14,257 nucleotides of DNA from Clostridiales bacterium (GCA_012513735.1 JAAZBR010000129.1:1-14257); one strand, 5' to 3'. Numbered from the stretch's first letter, positions 1 to 6,698 are shown. A program made the numbers and translations. The notes: generated from the sequence alone by a model not told the origin.

Positions 1-735
1 GCCCTGCCCACCAACCTGGCTGCCGTGCTGTACCAGCGCACCAAGGGCGCTGTGCAGATGCTGGCCATCAACACGTTGGGCGTGCTCTACGTGCTGGAGA
101 AGGGCGACACCGTGCATACCGCCCAGGATTTGCAGGGCAAAACGATCGTTCTGTCCGGCCAGGCCAGCGTGCCCGAGTATGTGATCAACTATGTGCTGAA
201 GGTCAATGACGTGCAGGACGCCACGCTGGAGTACCGGGCGGAGCACAACGAGGTTTCCACTTTGGCGGCTGCCGGCCAGGCCGACCTGGTGATGCTGCCC
301 CAGCCCATGGTGACTGCCCTGCTGATGAAAGATTCCTCCTACCGCGTGGCGCTGGACATGACCGAGGAGTTTGCCAAGGCTGCCAAGCTGGATGGCAAGC
401 CCGACGCTGTGCTGTCCATGGGCTGCCTGGTTGTGCGCAAAGAGTTTGCCCAGCAGAACCCCGAAGCCGTCAAGACATTCCTGGCCGATTACGCTGCCAG
501 CGTGGAGTTTGTCAACAGCCAGCCGGCGGAGGCCGCCAAGGACATTGTGGCCACCGGTATCCTGCCCAAGGAGAAGCTGGCGGAGGCCGCCATCCCGCTG
601 AGCAAAATCGTATTTGTGCAGGGGGAAGAGATGAAGGCCCAGCTTTCTCCCCTGTTTGAAATTTTGCACGCTGCTGAGCCCAAGTCTGTGGGTGGACAGC
701 TGCCCGATGAGGGTTTCTGGTACGTTGCGCAATGA
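1..735 (+). CDS. ABC transporter substrate-binding protein, C-terminal part (left edge cut)
   Basis: The reading frame is open from base 1 and ends at TGA 733-735, giving 244 visible residues, so the signal peptide and first lobe lie off the window. The sequence resembles the NMT1/THI5/SsuA-like class of periplasmic-type binding proteins that Firmicutes anchor as lipoproteins. Seen here are an ALPTNLAAVLYQR segment at the very start, a DLQGKTI turn near residue 45, an AAAGQADLVMLPQP stretch near 90-103, and a helical C-terminal region. The likely role is to capture a small solute outside the membrane for an ABC permease and ATPase, neither of which is in the window. The substrate cannot be read from the sequence. 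The GTG at base 25 is not a start, because the frame and the family similarity continue upstream of it. A strong terminator follows 14 bases after the stop. Confidence 0.85.
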   Translation, partial: ALPTNLAAVLYQRTKGAVQMLAINTLGVLYVLEKGDTVHTAQDLQGKTIVLSGQASVPEYVINYVLKVNDVQDATLEYRAEHNEVSTLAAAGQADLVMLPQPMVTALLMKDSSYRVALDMTEEFAKAAKLDGKPDAVLSMGCLVVRKEFAQQNPEAVKTFLADYAASVEFVNSQPAEAAKDIVATGILPKEKLAEAAIPLSKIVFVQGEEMKAQLSPLFEILHAAEPKSVGGQLPDEGFWYVAQ

Positions 736-749
736 TCTGTTAATGCGTC

Positions 750-780
750 AAAGGGGCTGCGGCATCGCCGCAGCCCCTTT
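750..780. terminator. Bidirectional rho-independent terminator
   Basis: A perfect 14-bp stem (750-763 with 767-780) closes on a 3-base ATC loop. The stem begins with AAA and ends with TTT around a GC-rich core, so it reads as an intrinsic terminator from both sides. It sits 14 bases after the stop of the plus-strand binding-protein gene and 3 bases beyond the stop of the convergent minus-strand dehydrogenase, and evidently serves both. Confidence 0.88.
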
Positions 781-783
781 GCT

Positions 784-1500
784 CTATAACACCAGCCCCC
801 CGTCGATCTGCAATACCTGGCTGGTGATATAGCTGGCCTCGTCCGAGCATAAATAGAAAGCCGCATCTGCCACATCCTCTGCCGTGCCCAGGCGCTGCAG
901 GGGCGCTTGCTGTTGAAGGGCTTCTTTGTCGGCTGGGGAATAATGGGCCATCATGTCGGTGTCGATGACGCCGGGGGCCAGGCAGTTGACCCGGATGCCG
1001 CAGGGTCCCAGCTCCGCCGCCAGGGACTGGGCCAGGCCGATGAGCCCGGCCTTGCTGGCCGCGTAGGCGGCCTCGCAGCTTGCGCCGTGTACTCCATGGA
1101 TGGAGGAAATGTACAGGATGCTGCCGCTGCCCCGGGCGACCATGCCGGGGATGGCCAGCCTGCTCAGCAGGAAGGCGCTGCGTAGGTTGAGGGCCATCAG
1201 GTCATCCCATGCGCGGGTGGGCATATCCTGCAGCAGGCCGCTCCAGGCCATGCCTGCGTTGACAATCAGCGCGTCCAGATGGGATAATTGCCGCAAAGCA
1301 GCGCCGTAGAGTTGGCTGAGCTGGTGTTCCTGCTTCAGGTCGGCCTGCAGGGGACAGGCGCCCGTGGCGCGGGCCACCGCTTGGGCCGCCTGCTCATTCT
1401 GGTGATAGCCAAAGGCCACGCGCCAGCCCTCCTGGCTGAAGCGGCGCACAACGCCGGCGCCTATGCCCCGGGATCCGCCGGTCACCAACAGCGTTTTCAT
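784..1500 (-). CDS. Short-chain dehydrogenase/reductase (FabG/YmfI-like)
   Basis: This is a 238-residue NAD(P)H-dependent oxidoreductase of the classical SDR family, the usual length. Visible motifs are the nucleotide-binding TGGSRGIG (residues 7-14), NAG (81-83), catalytic Ser133, Tyr146 and Lys150 in the YAASK motif, and the APGVIDT turn (176-181). The start at 1500 is chosen because AGGAGGTG lies just upstream and the MKTLLVTGG beginning fits the family. A longer frame to 1563 lacks this support and runs through the promoter. It is close in style to FabG, but the SCEAAYAASK segment and APGVIDT pattern also resemble the Firmicute elongation factor P 5-aminopentanone reductase group (YmfI), which I consider the more likely role, though unproven. 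No fatty-acid synthesis genes are near. It is divergent from birA and ends at a shared terminator. Confidence 0.9.
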   Translation of the reverse strand: MKTLLVTGGSRGIGAGVVRRFSQEGWRVAFGYHQNEQAAQAVARATGACPLQADLKQEHQLSQLYGAALRQLSHLDALIVNAGMAWSGLLQDMPTRAWDDLMALNLRSAFLLSRLAIPGMVARGSGSILYISSIHGVHGASCEAAYAASKAGLIGLAQSLAAELGPCGIRVNCLAPGVIDTDMMAHYSPADKEALQQQAPLQRLGTAEDVADAAFYLCSDEASYITSQVLQIDGGLVL

Positions 1501-1523
1501 ACGGCACCTCCTGCCTTTTCCGC

Positions 1524-1553
1524 ATTGTAGAGGGCGGGGAGAGCCGCCGTCAA
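1524..1553 (-). promoter_or_regulatory. Sigma-A type promoter for the short-chain dehydrogenase
   Basis: On the minus strand TTGACG (1548-1553) and TACAAT (1524-1529) are separated by 18 bases, close to the sigma-70/A consensus. Transcription would begin near 1517, a short distance before the AGGAGGTG ribosome site. The -35 box overlaps the AAGGAG ribosome site of the divergent birA gene (1552-1557). Confidence 0.65.
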
Positions 1554-1561
1554 GGAGCATC

Positions 1562-2317
1562 ATGAATCAAAAGCGTCTTCTCTCCTGCATGAAACAACCT
1601 GTGGCCCTCCGGTGCTTTGATGAGATCGACTCCACCAACCGGGAGGCCAAGGATTGGGTACGGGCCGGCAGCCCCTTGCCTGCAGCCGTGCTGGCCGATG
1701 GGCAGACCGCGGGCCGCGGCCGGCGGGGGCGCAGCTTCTTCTCGCCCCAGGGCGGGCTCTACCTCAGCCTGATTGTGGCATCAGACGGCGACGCTCCGGG
1801 CCAACTGACCACGCTGGCTGCGGTAGCAGTTCGCCGGGCGGTGCTGCAGGTGTGCGGTATCCCGCTCTCCATCAAGTGGGTCAATGATCTGCTGCATGAG
1901 GGACGCAAGGTGGCTGGCATTCTGGTGGAGGGCGTGATGGTGGGGGACGTACTCAGCCGCGCGGTCATCGGTATCGGCCTCAACCTGGGGCCGGCGGATT
2001 TTCCTGAGAACATTGCAGGCGCTGCCGGTACCCTGTACCGCCCCGGACAGCGCGTGGACCGGGAACGGCTGGCGGCGGCCATCATGGATGGCCTGCTGGA
2101 AGGGCTGCCCTGCATGCCCGCCCACATTCAGGAATACAGCAGGCACTGTATTACGCTGGGCAGGACGGTGCGCTTTGACCACCATGGCAGGACCATGACC
2201 GGACAGGCCCGGGAGGTGCTGCAGGATGGCAGCCTGTCTGTGGACACCCCGGAGGGGCCCCTGCGCCTGATGGCCGGGGAGGTCAGCGTACGGGGTGCGG
2301 ACGGGCGGTATTTTTAA
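1562..2317 (+). CDS. birA: Biotin--[acetyl-CoA-carboxylase] ligase, monofunctional
   Basis: This enzyme joins biotin to ATP to form biotinyl-AMP and transfers it to the acceptor lysine of biotin-dependent carboxylases or decarboxylases in the cytoplasm. The 251 residues show the ligase core: STN near residues 24-26, the biotin/AMP loop GRGRRGR (51-57), KWVNDLL (105-111), RKVAGIL (115-121) and GIGLNL (137-142), followed by a small SH3-like C-terminal domain. There is no N-terminal winged helix, so it cannot repress biotin genes the way E. coli BirA does. The start at 1562 follows AAGGAG (1552-1557). A frame extending back to 1463 runs antisense through the neighbouring gene and has no ribosome site. 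It stands alone on this strand, divergent from the dehydrogenase and convergent with rubrerythrin. Confidence 0.93.
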   Translation: MNQKRLLSCMKQPVALRCFDEIDSTNREAKDWVRAGSPLPAAVLADGQTAGRGRRGRSFFSPQGGLYLSLIVASDGDAPGQLTTLAAVAVRRAVLQVCGIPLSIKWVNDLLHEGRKVAGILVEGVMVGDVLSRAVIGIGLNLGPADFPENIAGAAGTLYRPGQRVDRERLAAAIMDGLLEGLPCMPAHIQEYSRHCITLGRTVRFDHHGRTMTGQAREVLQDGSLSVDTPEGPLRLMAGEVSVRGADGRYF

Positions 2318-2340
2318 GCAGCAGACTAACATTAACAAAA

Positions 2341-2390
2341 GTGCCAAAAAACCGGCTGCTCCGCCCGGCAGCATTCAAAGTTTTGGGCAC
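2341..2390 (+). terminator. Structured 3' region after birA, possible weak terminator
   Basis: GTGCCAAAA (2341-2349) can pair with TTTTGGGCAC (2381-2390) with one bulged G, enclosing a small inner stem GCTGC/GCAGC (2355-2359 with 2368-2372). It lies 23 bases after the birA stop. No clean T-run follows on this strand, so the terminator role is tentative. Confidence 0.35.
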
Positions 2391-2391
2391 G

Positions 2392-2420
2392 AAAAAGCGC
2401 CGGACATGTGCCCGGCGCTT
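2392..2420 (-). terminator. Rho-independent terminator of the rubrerythrin gene
   Basis: Read on the minus strand, AAGCGCCGG pairs with CCGGCGCTT (2412-2420 with 2395-2403) around an 8-base loop, and the stem runs directly into TTTTT (2392-2396). It begins 14 bases after the rubrerythrin stop. Confidence 0.85.
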
Positions 2421-2434
2421 GAAAAACAATCGGC

Positions 2435-2986
2435 TTAGTAGTTGTTGGCCATGCGCTCGAAGTAGGCGCGGGGATGGTCGCAGGCGGGGCACTTCATGGG
2501 CGCAGCCTTGCCCTCGAAGATGAAGCCGCAATTGATGCAGTGCCACTTGGTGGGGGCAGCTTCAACAAACACGTCATCATTTTCCAGGTGGGCGGCCAGC
2601 TTGTTGTAGCGGATTTCGTGCTCGCGCTCAACCTTGGCGACATTTTCAAACCGGACGGCCAGCTCCTTGAAGCCTTCGGCATGGGCGGTTTCGGCAAACC
2701 CCTTGTACATGTCGGTCCACTCATAGTTTTCGCCGGCGGCGGCAGCCTTCAGGTTTTTGAGGGTGTCGCCGGCGTTGCTGCCGTTGGGCAGCTCGCCCAG
2801 GGCCTTGAACCACAGCTTGGCATGCTCTTTCTCGTTGAGCGCGGTGGCGGCGAAAATAGCGGCGATCTGCTCATAGCCTTCCTTCTTGGCGGCGGAAGCA
2901 TAATAGTCATACTTGTTGCGCGCCTGGCTTTCGCCGGCAAACGCGGTCCACAGATTTTTCTCGGTCTGAGATCCCTTGAGTTCCAT
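2435..2986 (-). CDS. rbr: Rubrerythrin
   Basis: Rubrerythrin is a cytoplasmic non-haem iron peroxidase that reduces hydrogen peroxide to water in strict anaerobes, taking electrons through its own rubredoxin domain. The 183 residues show the usual two parts. An N-terminal four-helix ferritin-like domain (about 1-140) carries the diiron ligand motifs: Glu19, the NEKEH motif (Glu53, His56), a Glu near 99, and VEREH (Glu120, His123). A C-terminal rubredoxin-like domain has CINC (Cys150, Cys153) and CPAC (Cys166, Cys169) for one iron. The start follows AGGAGG closely. The gene upstream on the same strand is a small membrane protein 71 bases away, so both may be read from the promoter at 3218-3246. 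It ends at a strong terminator. Confidence 0.96.
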   Translation of the reverse strand: MELKGSQTEKNLWTAFAGESQARNKYDYYASAAKKEGYEQIAAIFAATALNEKEHAKLWFKALGELPNGSNAGDTLKNLKAAAAGENYEWTDMYKGFAETAHAEGFKELAVRFENVAKVEREHEIRYNKLAAHLENDDVFVEAAPTKWHCINCGFIFEGKAAPMKCPACDHPRAYFERMANNY

Positions 2987-3014
2987 GTGTTTCCTCCTTA
3001 GGTGTGTATATTGT

Positions 3015-3033
3015 ATGCCCCGGATGGGGGCAT
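3015..3033. repeat. Small hairpin between the 40-codon ORF and rubrerythrin
   Basis: ATGCCCC (3015-3021) pairs with GGGGCAT (3027-3033) around a 5-base loop. No T-run follows in either direction. It could act as an mRNA processing or stability element between the two minus-strand genes, or as part of a regulatory site in front of rubrerythrin. Its role is unknown. Confidence 0.4.
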
Positions 3034-3057
3034 GCGTTCAAGCGGCAGCGGCGCAGC

Positions 3058-3180
3058 TTACAGCAGTTGAAGCAGCGAGGCCAGGGTGCCCCCCACAATC
3101 AGGACGGCAAGAAAAATACTGATAATACGGATCAATACGGTGCGGTTCTGCTGGCTGCGTTTCTGTGTTCTGGTTGACAT
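3058..3180 (-). CDS. Small single-pass membrane protein, 40 residues
   Basis: This short frame has all the signs of a real gene. A GGAGG site lies five bases before the ATG, and a consensus promoter (TTGACA-17-TATGAT) stands upstream. The product has a charged, polar front (MSTRTQKRSQQNR) and then one hydrophobic helix, about residues 15-40, with VLIVGGTLASLL in its centre. The pattern predicts one membrane span with the basic N-terminus inside. I cannot assign a family with confidence. It resembles the tiny membrane proteins of the DUF4044 type found in Firmicutes only in general layout. It precedes rubrerythrin on the same strand. Function unknown. Confidence 0.72.
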   Translation of the reverse strand: MSTRTQKRSQQNRTVLIRIISIFLAVLIVGGTLASLLQLL

Positions 3181-3197
3181 GAGGTCCTCCTTCTGGT

Positions 3198-3213
3198 ACG
3201 GTCGTTAGACCGT
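3198..3213. promoter_or_regulatory. Operator-like inverted repeat at the start point of the small membrane-protein gene
   Basis: ACGGTC and GACCGT form a perfect 6-bp inverted repeat with a 4-base centre. It begins about 4 bases downstream of the -10 box at 3218-3223, so it covers the expected transcription start. A dimeric repressor site is one reading; a short 5' hairpin that protects the mRNA is the other. Confidence 0.45.
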
Positions 3214-3217
3214 GTCT

Positions 3218-3246
3218 ATCATAGCATGGGCGGCCCGAACTGTCAA
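3218..3246 (-). promoter_or_regulatory. Consensus sigma-A promoter for the small membrane protein (and probably rubrerythrin)
   Basis: On the minus strand a perfect TTGACA (3241-3246) and TATGAT (3218-3223) are spaced exactly 17 bases apart. This is the best promoter match in the window. The small ORF begins 37 bases after the -10 box. Confidence 0.85.
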
Positions 3247-3317
3247 AGAAAGTTAGATATCCCTAACCCTCGCCTATCTGCCTTTCTACAGGGTGCGCTA
3301 TGCGGGGGAACGATCGC

Positions 3318-3328
3318 TGTGCTAAAAT
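3318..3328 (+). promoter_or_regulatory. Possible extended -10 promoter for ppk2
   Basis: TGCTAAAAT forms a TGn-extended -10 (TG at 3320-3321, hexamer 3323-3328) 29 bases before the ppk2 start. No good -35 hexamer is seen at the right distance, so this is a weaker call. Confidence 0.4.
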
Positions 3329-3357
3329 GGCACAAAATTGCTGAAAGAGGAAACTGT

Positions 3358-4230
3358 ATGAATACCGAGCAATATCGCATCAAGACAGGGCAGAAGGTCA
3401 GCCTGCAGGAGATGCCCACAGGCAAGGAGGAGGGCATCGATAAAAAAGAGGTCGTAGACAAGCTGATGCCCGCCAACCTGCAGGCCATGGCCGGGTTGCA
3501 GGAGAAGCTGTACGCCGAAAACCGGTATGCGTTGCTGGTGGTGCTGCAGGCCATGGATGCCGCCGGCAAGGATGGGGCCATCAAGCACGTGATGAGCGGC
3601 CTCAACCCCCAGGGCGTGCAGGTGGTCAGTTTCAAACAGCCCAGCAGTGAGGAGCTGGACCACGACTACCTGTGGCGCATCGGCCGGGCGCTGCCCCGCC
3701 GGGGCGAGATCGGCATCTTCAACCGCAGCCACTATGAGGAGGTTATCGTCACCCGGGTGCACAATCTGGTGGAAAACCAGCAGATCCCCCAGGAGCTGAT
3801 CGGCCGGGACATCTGGCAGGACCGCTACCGGCAGATGAATGATTTTGAGCAATATCTGACCGAGAACGGAACCCGGGTGGTGAAAATCTACCTACACGTT
3901 TCCCGAGAGGAGCAGCGCCAGCGCTTGCTGGACCGCATCAACGAGCCGGATAAAAACTGGAAGTTCTCCAGCGGCGACGTGAAGGAGCGCAAGTACTGGG
4001 CGCAGTACATGAATGCCTATGAGGAAATGATGGAGCACACCTCCACCCAGCATGCCCCCTGGTACTGTGTGCCCGCCGACAACAAGTGGTATGCCCGCTA
4101 TGTGGTTTCCCAGATCGTGCTGGAGCAGCTTCAGGTCATCAACCCCCGGTACCCCGAGCTGGCGGAAGCGGAACGGGCCGTGCTGGCGGAGTGCCGGCTG
4201 CTGCTGGAATCTGACGGAGCCGGTGAATAA
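3358..4230 (+). CDS. ppk2: Polyphosphate kinase 2 family, class III-like polyphosphate:nucleotide phosphotransferase
   Basis: PPK2 enzymes move phosphate between polyphosphate and nucleotides in the cytoplasm. Class III members can take AMP to ADP and on to ATP. The 290 residues show the P-loop MDAAGKDG (66-73, with Lys71), the segment MSGLNPQGV (79-87), the Walker B region GIFNRSHYEEV (119-129), where Asn replaces the Asp of the FDRS form as in class III, and the lid region LLDRINEPDKNWKFS near 205-220. Start 3358 follows AAAGAGG. A longer frame to 3226 crosses the divergent promoter and has no ribosome site. It stands alone with its own hairpin downstream. A role in regenerating ADP or ATP beside fermentation genes fits, but nothing here ties it to them directly. 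Confidence 0.93.
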   Translation: MNTEQYRIKTGQKVSLQEMPTGKEEGIDKKEVVDKLMPANLQAMAGLQEKLYAENRYALLVVLQAMDAAGKDGAIKHVMSGLNPQGVQVVSFKQPSSEELDHDYLWRIGRALPRRGEIGIFNRSHYEEVIVTRVHNLVENQQIPQELIGRDIWQDRYRQMNDFEQYLTENGTRVVKIYLHVSREEQRQRLLDRINEPDKNWKFSSGDVKERKYWAQYMNAYEEMMEHTSTQHAPWYCVPADNKWYARYVVSQIVLEQLQVINPRYPELAEAERAVLAECRLLLESDGAGE

Positions 4231-4239
4231 AGCCTGATT

Positions 4240-4289
4240 GAGGCGACCAACAGGTGCGGAACGGCAGTTTCACACCTGCTGGTCGCCTT
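4240..4289 (+). terminator. Long hairpin after ppk2, probable terminator
   Basis: AGGCGACCA (4241-4249) pairs with TGGTCGCCT (4280-4288), and after one A/C mismatch CAGGTG (4251-4256) pairs with CACCTG (4273-4278), leaving a 16-base loop. It starts 10 bases past the ppk2 stop. The following bases are TTCTAT rather than a full T-run, so termination may be partial. Confidence 0.6.
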
Positions 4290-4386
4290 CTATCGGGTAG
4301 GTGGGTTTTACAATGCATAGATTGCTACGTAGGGTCTGCTCATCTTGAGCCAATACAGCCTTCAAAAAGTGGCATATATTCATCAT
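4270..4386 (-). pseudogene. 38-codon ORF, probable remnant of an NTF2-like family gene
   Basis: The frame starts ATGATG at 4386 with GAGGAG six bases upstream and a good promoter at 4446-4473, so the front end looks like a live gene. Its first 20 residues (MMNICHFLKAVLAQDEQTLR) resemble the front of Clostridia NTF2-like proteins, which begin with a helix of the form FWKAVLAQDEKALR. Where those continue with a FHPDA and WHCTNE stretch and about 100 more residues, this frame changes to unrelated residues and stops at TGA 4270-4272, inside the ppk2 terminator stem. I read it as a gene truncated by deletion that kept its control region. It could instead be a real small protein. The family match is from memory and rests on few residues. 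Confidence 0.35.
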
Positions 4387-4445
4387 TGCAGCTCCTCTGT
4401 AGATTCCTGCATATACTTCTCTGTGTTATGCACATGCCAGCATTC

Positions 4446-4473
4446 ATTATACAATGAAAAACATCCCACACAA
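4446..4473 (-). promoter_or_regulatory. Sigma-A type promoter in the gap between ppk2 and the MFS gene
   Basis: On the minus strand TTGTGT (4468-4473) and a perfect TATAAT (4446-4451) are 16 bases apart. The stretch around it is clearly richer in A and T than the flanking genes. It points to the 38-codon frame starting at 4386 and lies downstream of the MFS stop, so it does not drive the MFS gene. Confidence 0.55.
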
Positions 4474-4504
4474 CTTCGGTATGGGCCGTTTATTCTAACG
4501 CTCG

Positions 4505-5710
4505 TTACGTTCTTGCTGCAGCCCTGCGCCGGTGGGCCAGCCAGAACAGCATGACCGCCAGCATGAGCGGGAACACCATGGCCACCAGGAAGCCGATCTT
4601 CAACTCACCGCCCGCCAGATCGCTGACAAAGCCCACCACCGAGGGGCCGGCGGAACAGCCCAGATCCCCCGCCAGGGCCAGCAGTGCGTACATGGCCGTG
4701 CCGCCGGATGGCAGCCTACGGGCCGCCAGGCTGAGGGTGCCCGGCCAGAAAATGCCCACCGAGAAGCCCGTGATGCCCACGCCCAGCAGGCCCAGGGCCG
4801 GGGCGGGGGGCAAAATGATCAGCAGATAGGCGGCCACGCATAACACTGCGCTGTAACCCATGATGCGCACCAAAGACTGGCGCTCAGCCCCCCGGGAATG
4901 CAGCACCCTGGCCAAACCCATCATGGCGGCAAAGAAGGTGGGGCCGGCCAGGTCGCCCACGGTTTTGGATACCTTGAGCCCGCTCTCCGCGAAGGCGGAC
5001 GCCCACTGGGATACACTCTGCTCCGCCGCGCCCGAACATACCATCATGACGGAAAACAGCCAGAACACCGGGGATTTCAGCAGGCTGAAGGCGCCCTTCA
5101 TGCCCCTCTCTCCCCCCGCCTGGGTGATGGGCACCTGGGCGAAATACCAGCTTCCGAAAAGCGGCATAAGGGCCCAGATCACCGCCAGAATACGCCAGTT
5201 GCTGATGCCGAACACCAGGAAGAACAGCAGGCTGACCACCACCACAAACACATGGCCCCAGCAGTAGAAGGAGTGCAGCAGGCTCATGGCCGCCGTTTTA
5301 TGCTCAGTGGGGCTGTGCTCCACAATGGGGCTGACCAGTACTTCAGCCAGGCCGCCCCCCACAGCGTACAGAAACACCGCGATCATCAGCCCTAAAAAGG
5401 GGTTATGCAGCAGCCCGGGCAGCACGGCCAGCGACACCATACCCACAAAGGTACAGGCCTGGCCGAACACCATGCACCGCCGGTAGCCGATGCGGTCGGC
5501 TACAAAGGCGGCTATCAGGTCGGTCAACAGTTGGATCATAAAGTTGAAGCCCACCAGCACCGCGATGCCGGCCAGGCTGATGCCAAACTCCCGCTCAAAG
5601 GTGAGCAGCAGCAGCGGAAAGAAGTTGTTGACCACTGCCTGGCCCACAATGGCCAGATAGCAGGCATACAGCGTATGTTTGGCGTCTTTTCGGATGCCGG
5701 CGATGGTCAT
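4505..5710 (-). CDS. MFS transporter
   Basis: This is a 401-residue integral membrane protein with about 12 hydrophobic helices and the major facilitator signature in the loop between helices 2 and 3 (ADRIGYRR, residues 71-78, with Asp72, Gly75 and Arg77-Arg78). The length is normal for a 12-helix MFS carrier, and a basic tail (HRRRAAART) ends it. Its ATG overlaps the arcC stop as ATGA (5707-5710), and only a weak G-rich ribosome site precedes it, so translation is probably coupled to arcC. This is the last gene of the ornithine block. Sequence alone does not give the substrate. By position, uptake of arginine, citrulline or ornithine, or release of an end product, is plausible, but relatives in this superfamily also carry sugars and drugs. 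Confidence 0.9.
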   Translation of the reverse strand: MTIAGIRKDAKHTLYACYLAIVGQAVVNNFFPLLLLTFEREFGISLAGIAVLVGFNFMIQLLTDLIAAFVADRIGYRRCMVFGQACTFVGMVSLAVLPGLLHNPFLGLMIAVFLYAVGGGLAEVLVSPIVEHSPTEHKTAAMSLLHSFYCWGHVFVVVVSLLFFLVFGISNWRILAVIWALMPLFGSWYFAQVPITQAGGERGMKGAFSLLKSPVFWLFSVMMVCSGAAEQSVSQWASAFAESGLKVSKTVGDLAGPTFFAAMMGLARVLHSRGAERQSLVRIMGYSAVLCVAAYLLIILPPAPALGLLGVGITGFSVGIFWPGTLSLAARRLPSGGTAMYALLALAGDLGCSAGPSVVGFVSDLAGGELKIGFLVAMVFPLMLAVMLFWLAHRRRAAART

Positions 5711-6648
5711 GAGGCCCCAATCCGGGTGCCGGCACGGCCTTCCAGCGCCTGGGGCGCCTGCTCTAACGAGCTGATGATGGCCTTGCGGCCGGGCCTGCTG
5801 CGCACGAAGCGCAGGGCTGCCTGCACCTTGGGCAGCATGGAACCGGGGGCGAAATGGCCCTGGGCCGCGTAACCCTCCATCTCATCGGCGCTGGCAACGG
5901 ACAGGTCGGTCTGATTGGGCTTGCCGTAGTTGAGGCTGATCTTTTCCACCGCAGTCAGGATCAGCAGGGTGTCGGCGTCAATGTCCTCGGCCAGCCTTTC
6001 GGCGGCCAGGTCCTTGTCGATCACGGCGGCTGTGCCATACAGGCTGCCGTTCTCATCCTTCAGCACCGGAATCCCCCCGCCGCCCACGCACACGGGCACA
6101 AAGCCGGCATTCAGCAGGCTGCGGATGGCGGAAAGCTCCACAATCTCCTTGGGGTCGGGGGAGGGCACTACCCGGCGCCAGCCGCGGCCGGCATCCTCCC
6201 GCATGGTGTAACCCTTGTCGGCGGCGATGTTCTCGGCCTCCTGCTGGGTGTAGAAGGGGCCGATGGGCTTGGTGGGGTGCTGAAAGCCGGGGTCGTTTTG
6301 ATCCACCACCACCTGGGTCAGCAGCGTCACCGCCTGCCTGGCGATGCCCGCCTTCTGCAGGGCCTCGCTGAGCCCCTGCTGCAGGTGATAGCCGATGAGG
6401 CCCTGGCTCATGGCGCCGCACACATCAAAGGGCATGGCCGGAGTGATGGGGGCCGCGTATTCATTTTGCAGCACCAGGCGGCCTACCTGGGGGCCGTTGC
6501 CATGCACCACCAGCAGGCGGTTGTCCCGGGCCAGGGGGGCGATCAGCCGGGCGGTTTTCTTCACCACCTCAAGCTGGTTTTCCGCGGTGGCGGGCTGTCC
6601 GCCTTCCTGCAGGGCGTTGCCGCCCAGGGCGATGACCAGGGTGTTCAT
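5707..6648 (-). CDS. arcC: Carbamate kinase
   Basis: ArcC makes ATP from carbamoyl phosphate and ADP, releasing carbamate that decays to ammonia and CO2. It is the energy-yielding last step of the arginine deiminase pathway. The 313 residues match the family length and motifs: ALGGNAL (7-13), VVHGNGPQVG (47-56), the MSQGLIGY segment (80-87), CVGGGGIPV (187-195), VIDKDLAAERLA (209-220) and ILTAVEKI (230-237). GGAAGGA precedes the ATG. It lies 50 bases after the GNAT gene and overlaps the MFS gene by 4 bases. Neither arginine deiminase nor ornithine carbamoyltransferase is in the window, so carbamoyl phosphate must come from genes elsewhere. Its place beside ornithine-degradation genes links both products of citrulline cleavage. 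Confidence 0.96.
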   Translation of the reverse strand: MNTLVIALGGNALQEGGQPATAENQLEVVKKTARLIAPLARDNRLLVVHGNGPQVGRLVLQNEYAAPITPAMPFDVCGAMSQGLIGYHLQQGLSEALQKAGIARQAVTLLTQVVVDQNDPGFQHPTKPIGPFYTQQEAENIAADKGYTMREDAGRGWRRVVPSPDPKEIVELSAIRSLLNAGFVPVCVGGGGIPVLKDENGSLYGTAAVIDKDLAAERLAEDIDADTLLILTAVEKISLNYGKPNQTDLSVASADEMEGYAAQGHFAPGSMLPKVQAALRFVRSRPGRKAIISSLEQAPQALEGRAGTRIGAS

Positions 6649-6698
6649 TGCATGTCCATCCTTCCGTTTATTGAATATGGCAACCGGATGCCGGTGTG

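Noticed and set aside
25..735. Complete gene starting at GTG 25
   Set aside because: The frame and family similarity continue to base 1, so the gene is cut by the window edge and GTG 25 is an internal valine codon.
3226..3357. N-terminal extension of ppk2 starting at 3226
   Set aside because: It crosses the divergent promoter, contains no family-like sequence, and the ATG at 3358 has a ribosome site and the normal PPK2 beginning.
4496..4507. Palindrome TAACGCTCGTTA at the MFS stop codon
   Set aside because: Only a 5-bp stem with a 2-base centre and no T-run, too small for a terminator and likely chance.
4254..4554. Plus-strand frames of 67 and 69 codons in the gap after ppk2
   Set aside because: No ribosome sites and no recognisable sequence; one begins inside the terminator hairpin.
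6683..6695. Small ACCGG/CCGGT hairpin between the GNAT gene and arcC
   Set aside because: Five base pairs with a 3-base loop and no T-run; not enough to call a terminator or attenuator.
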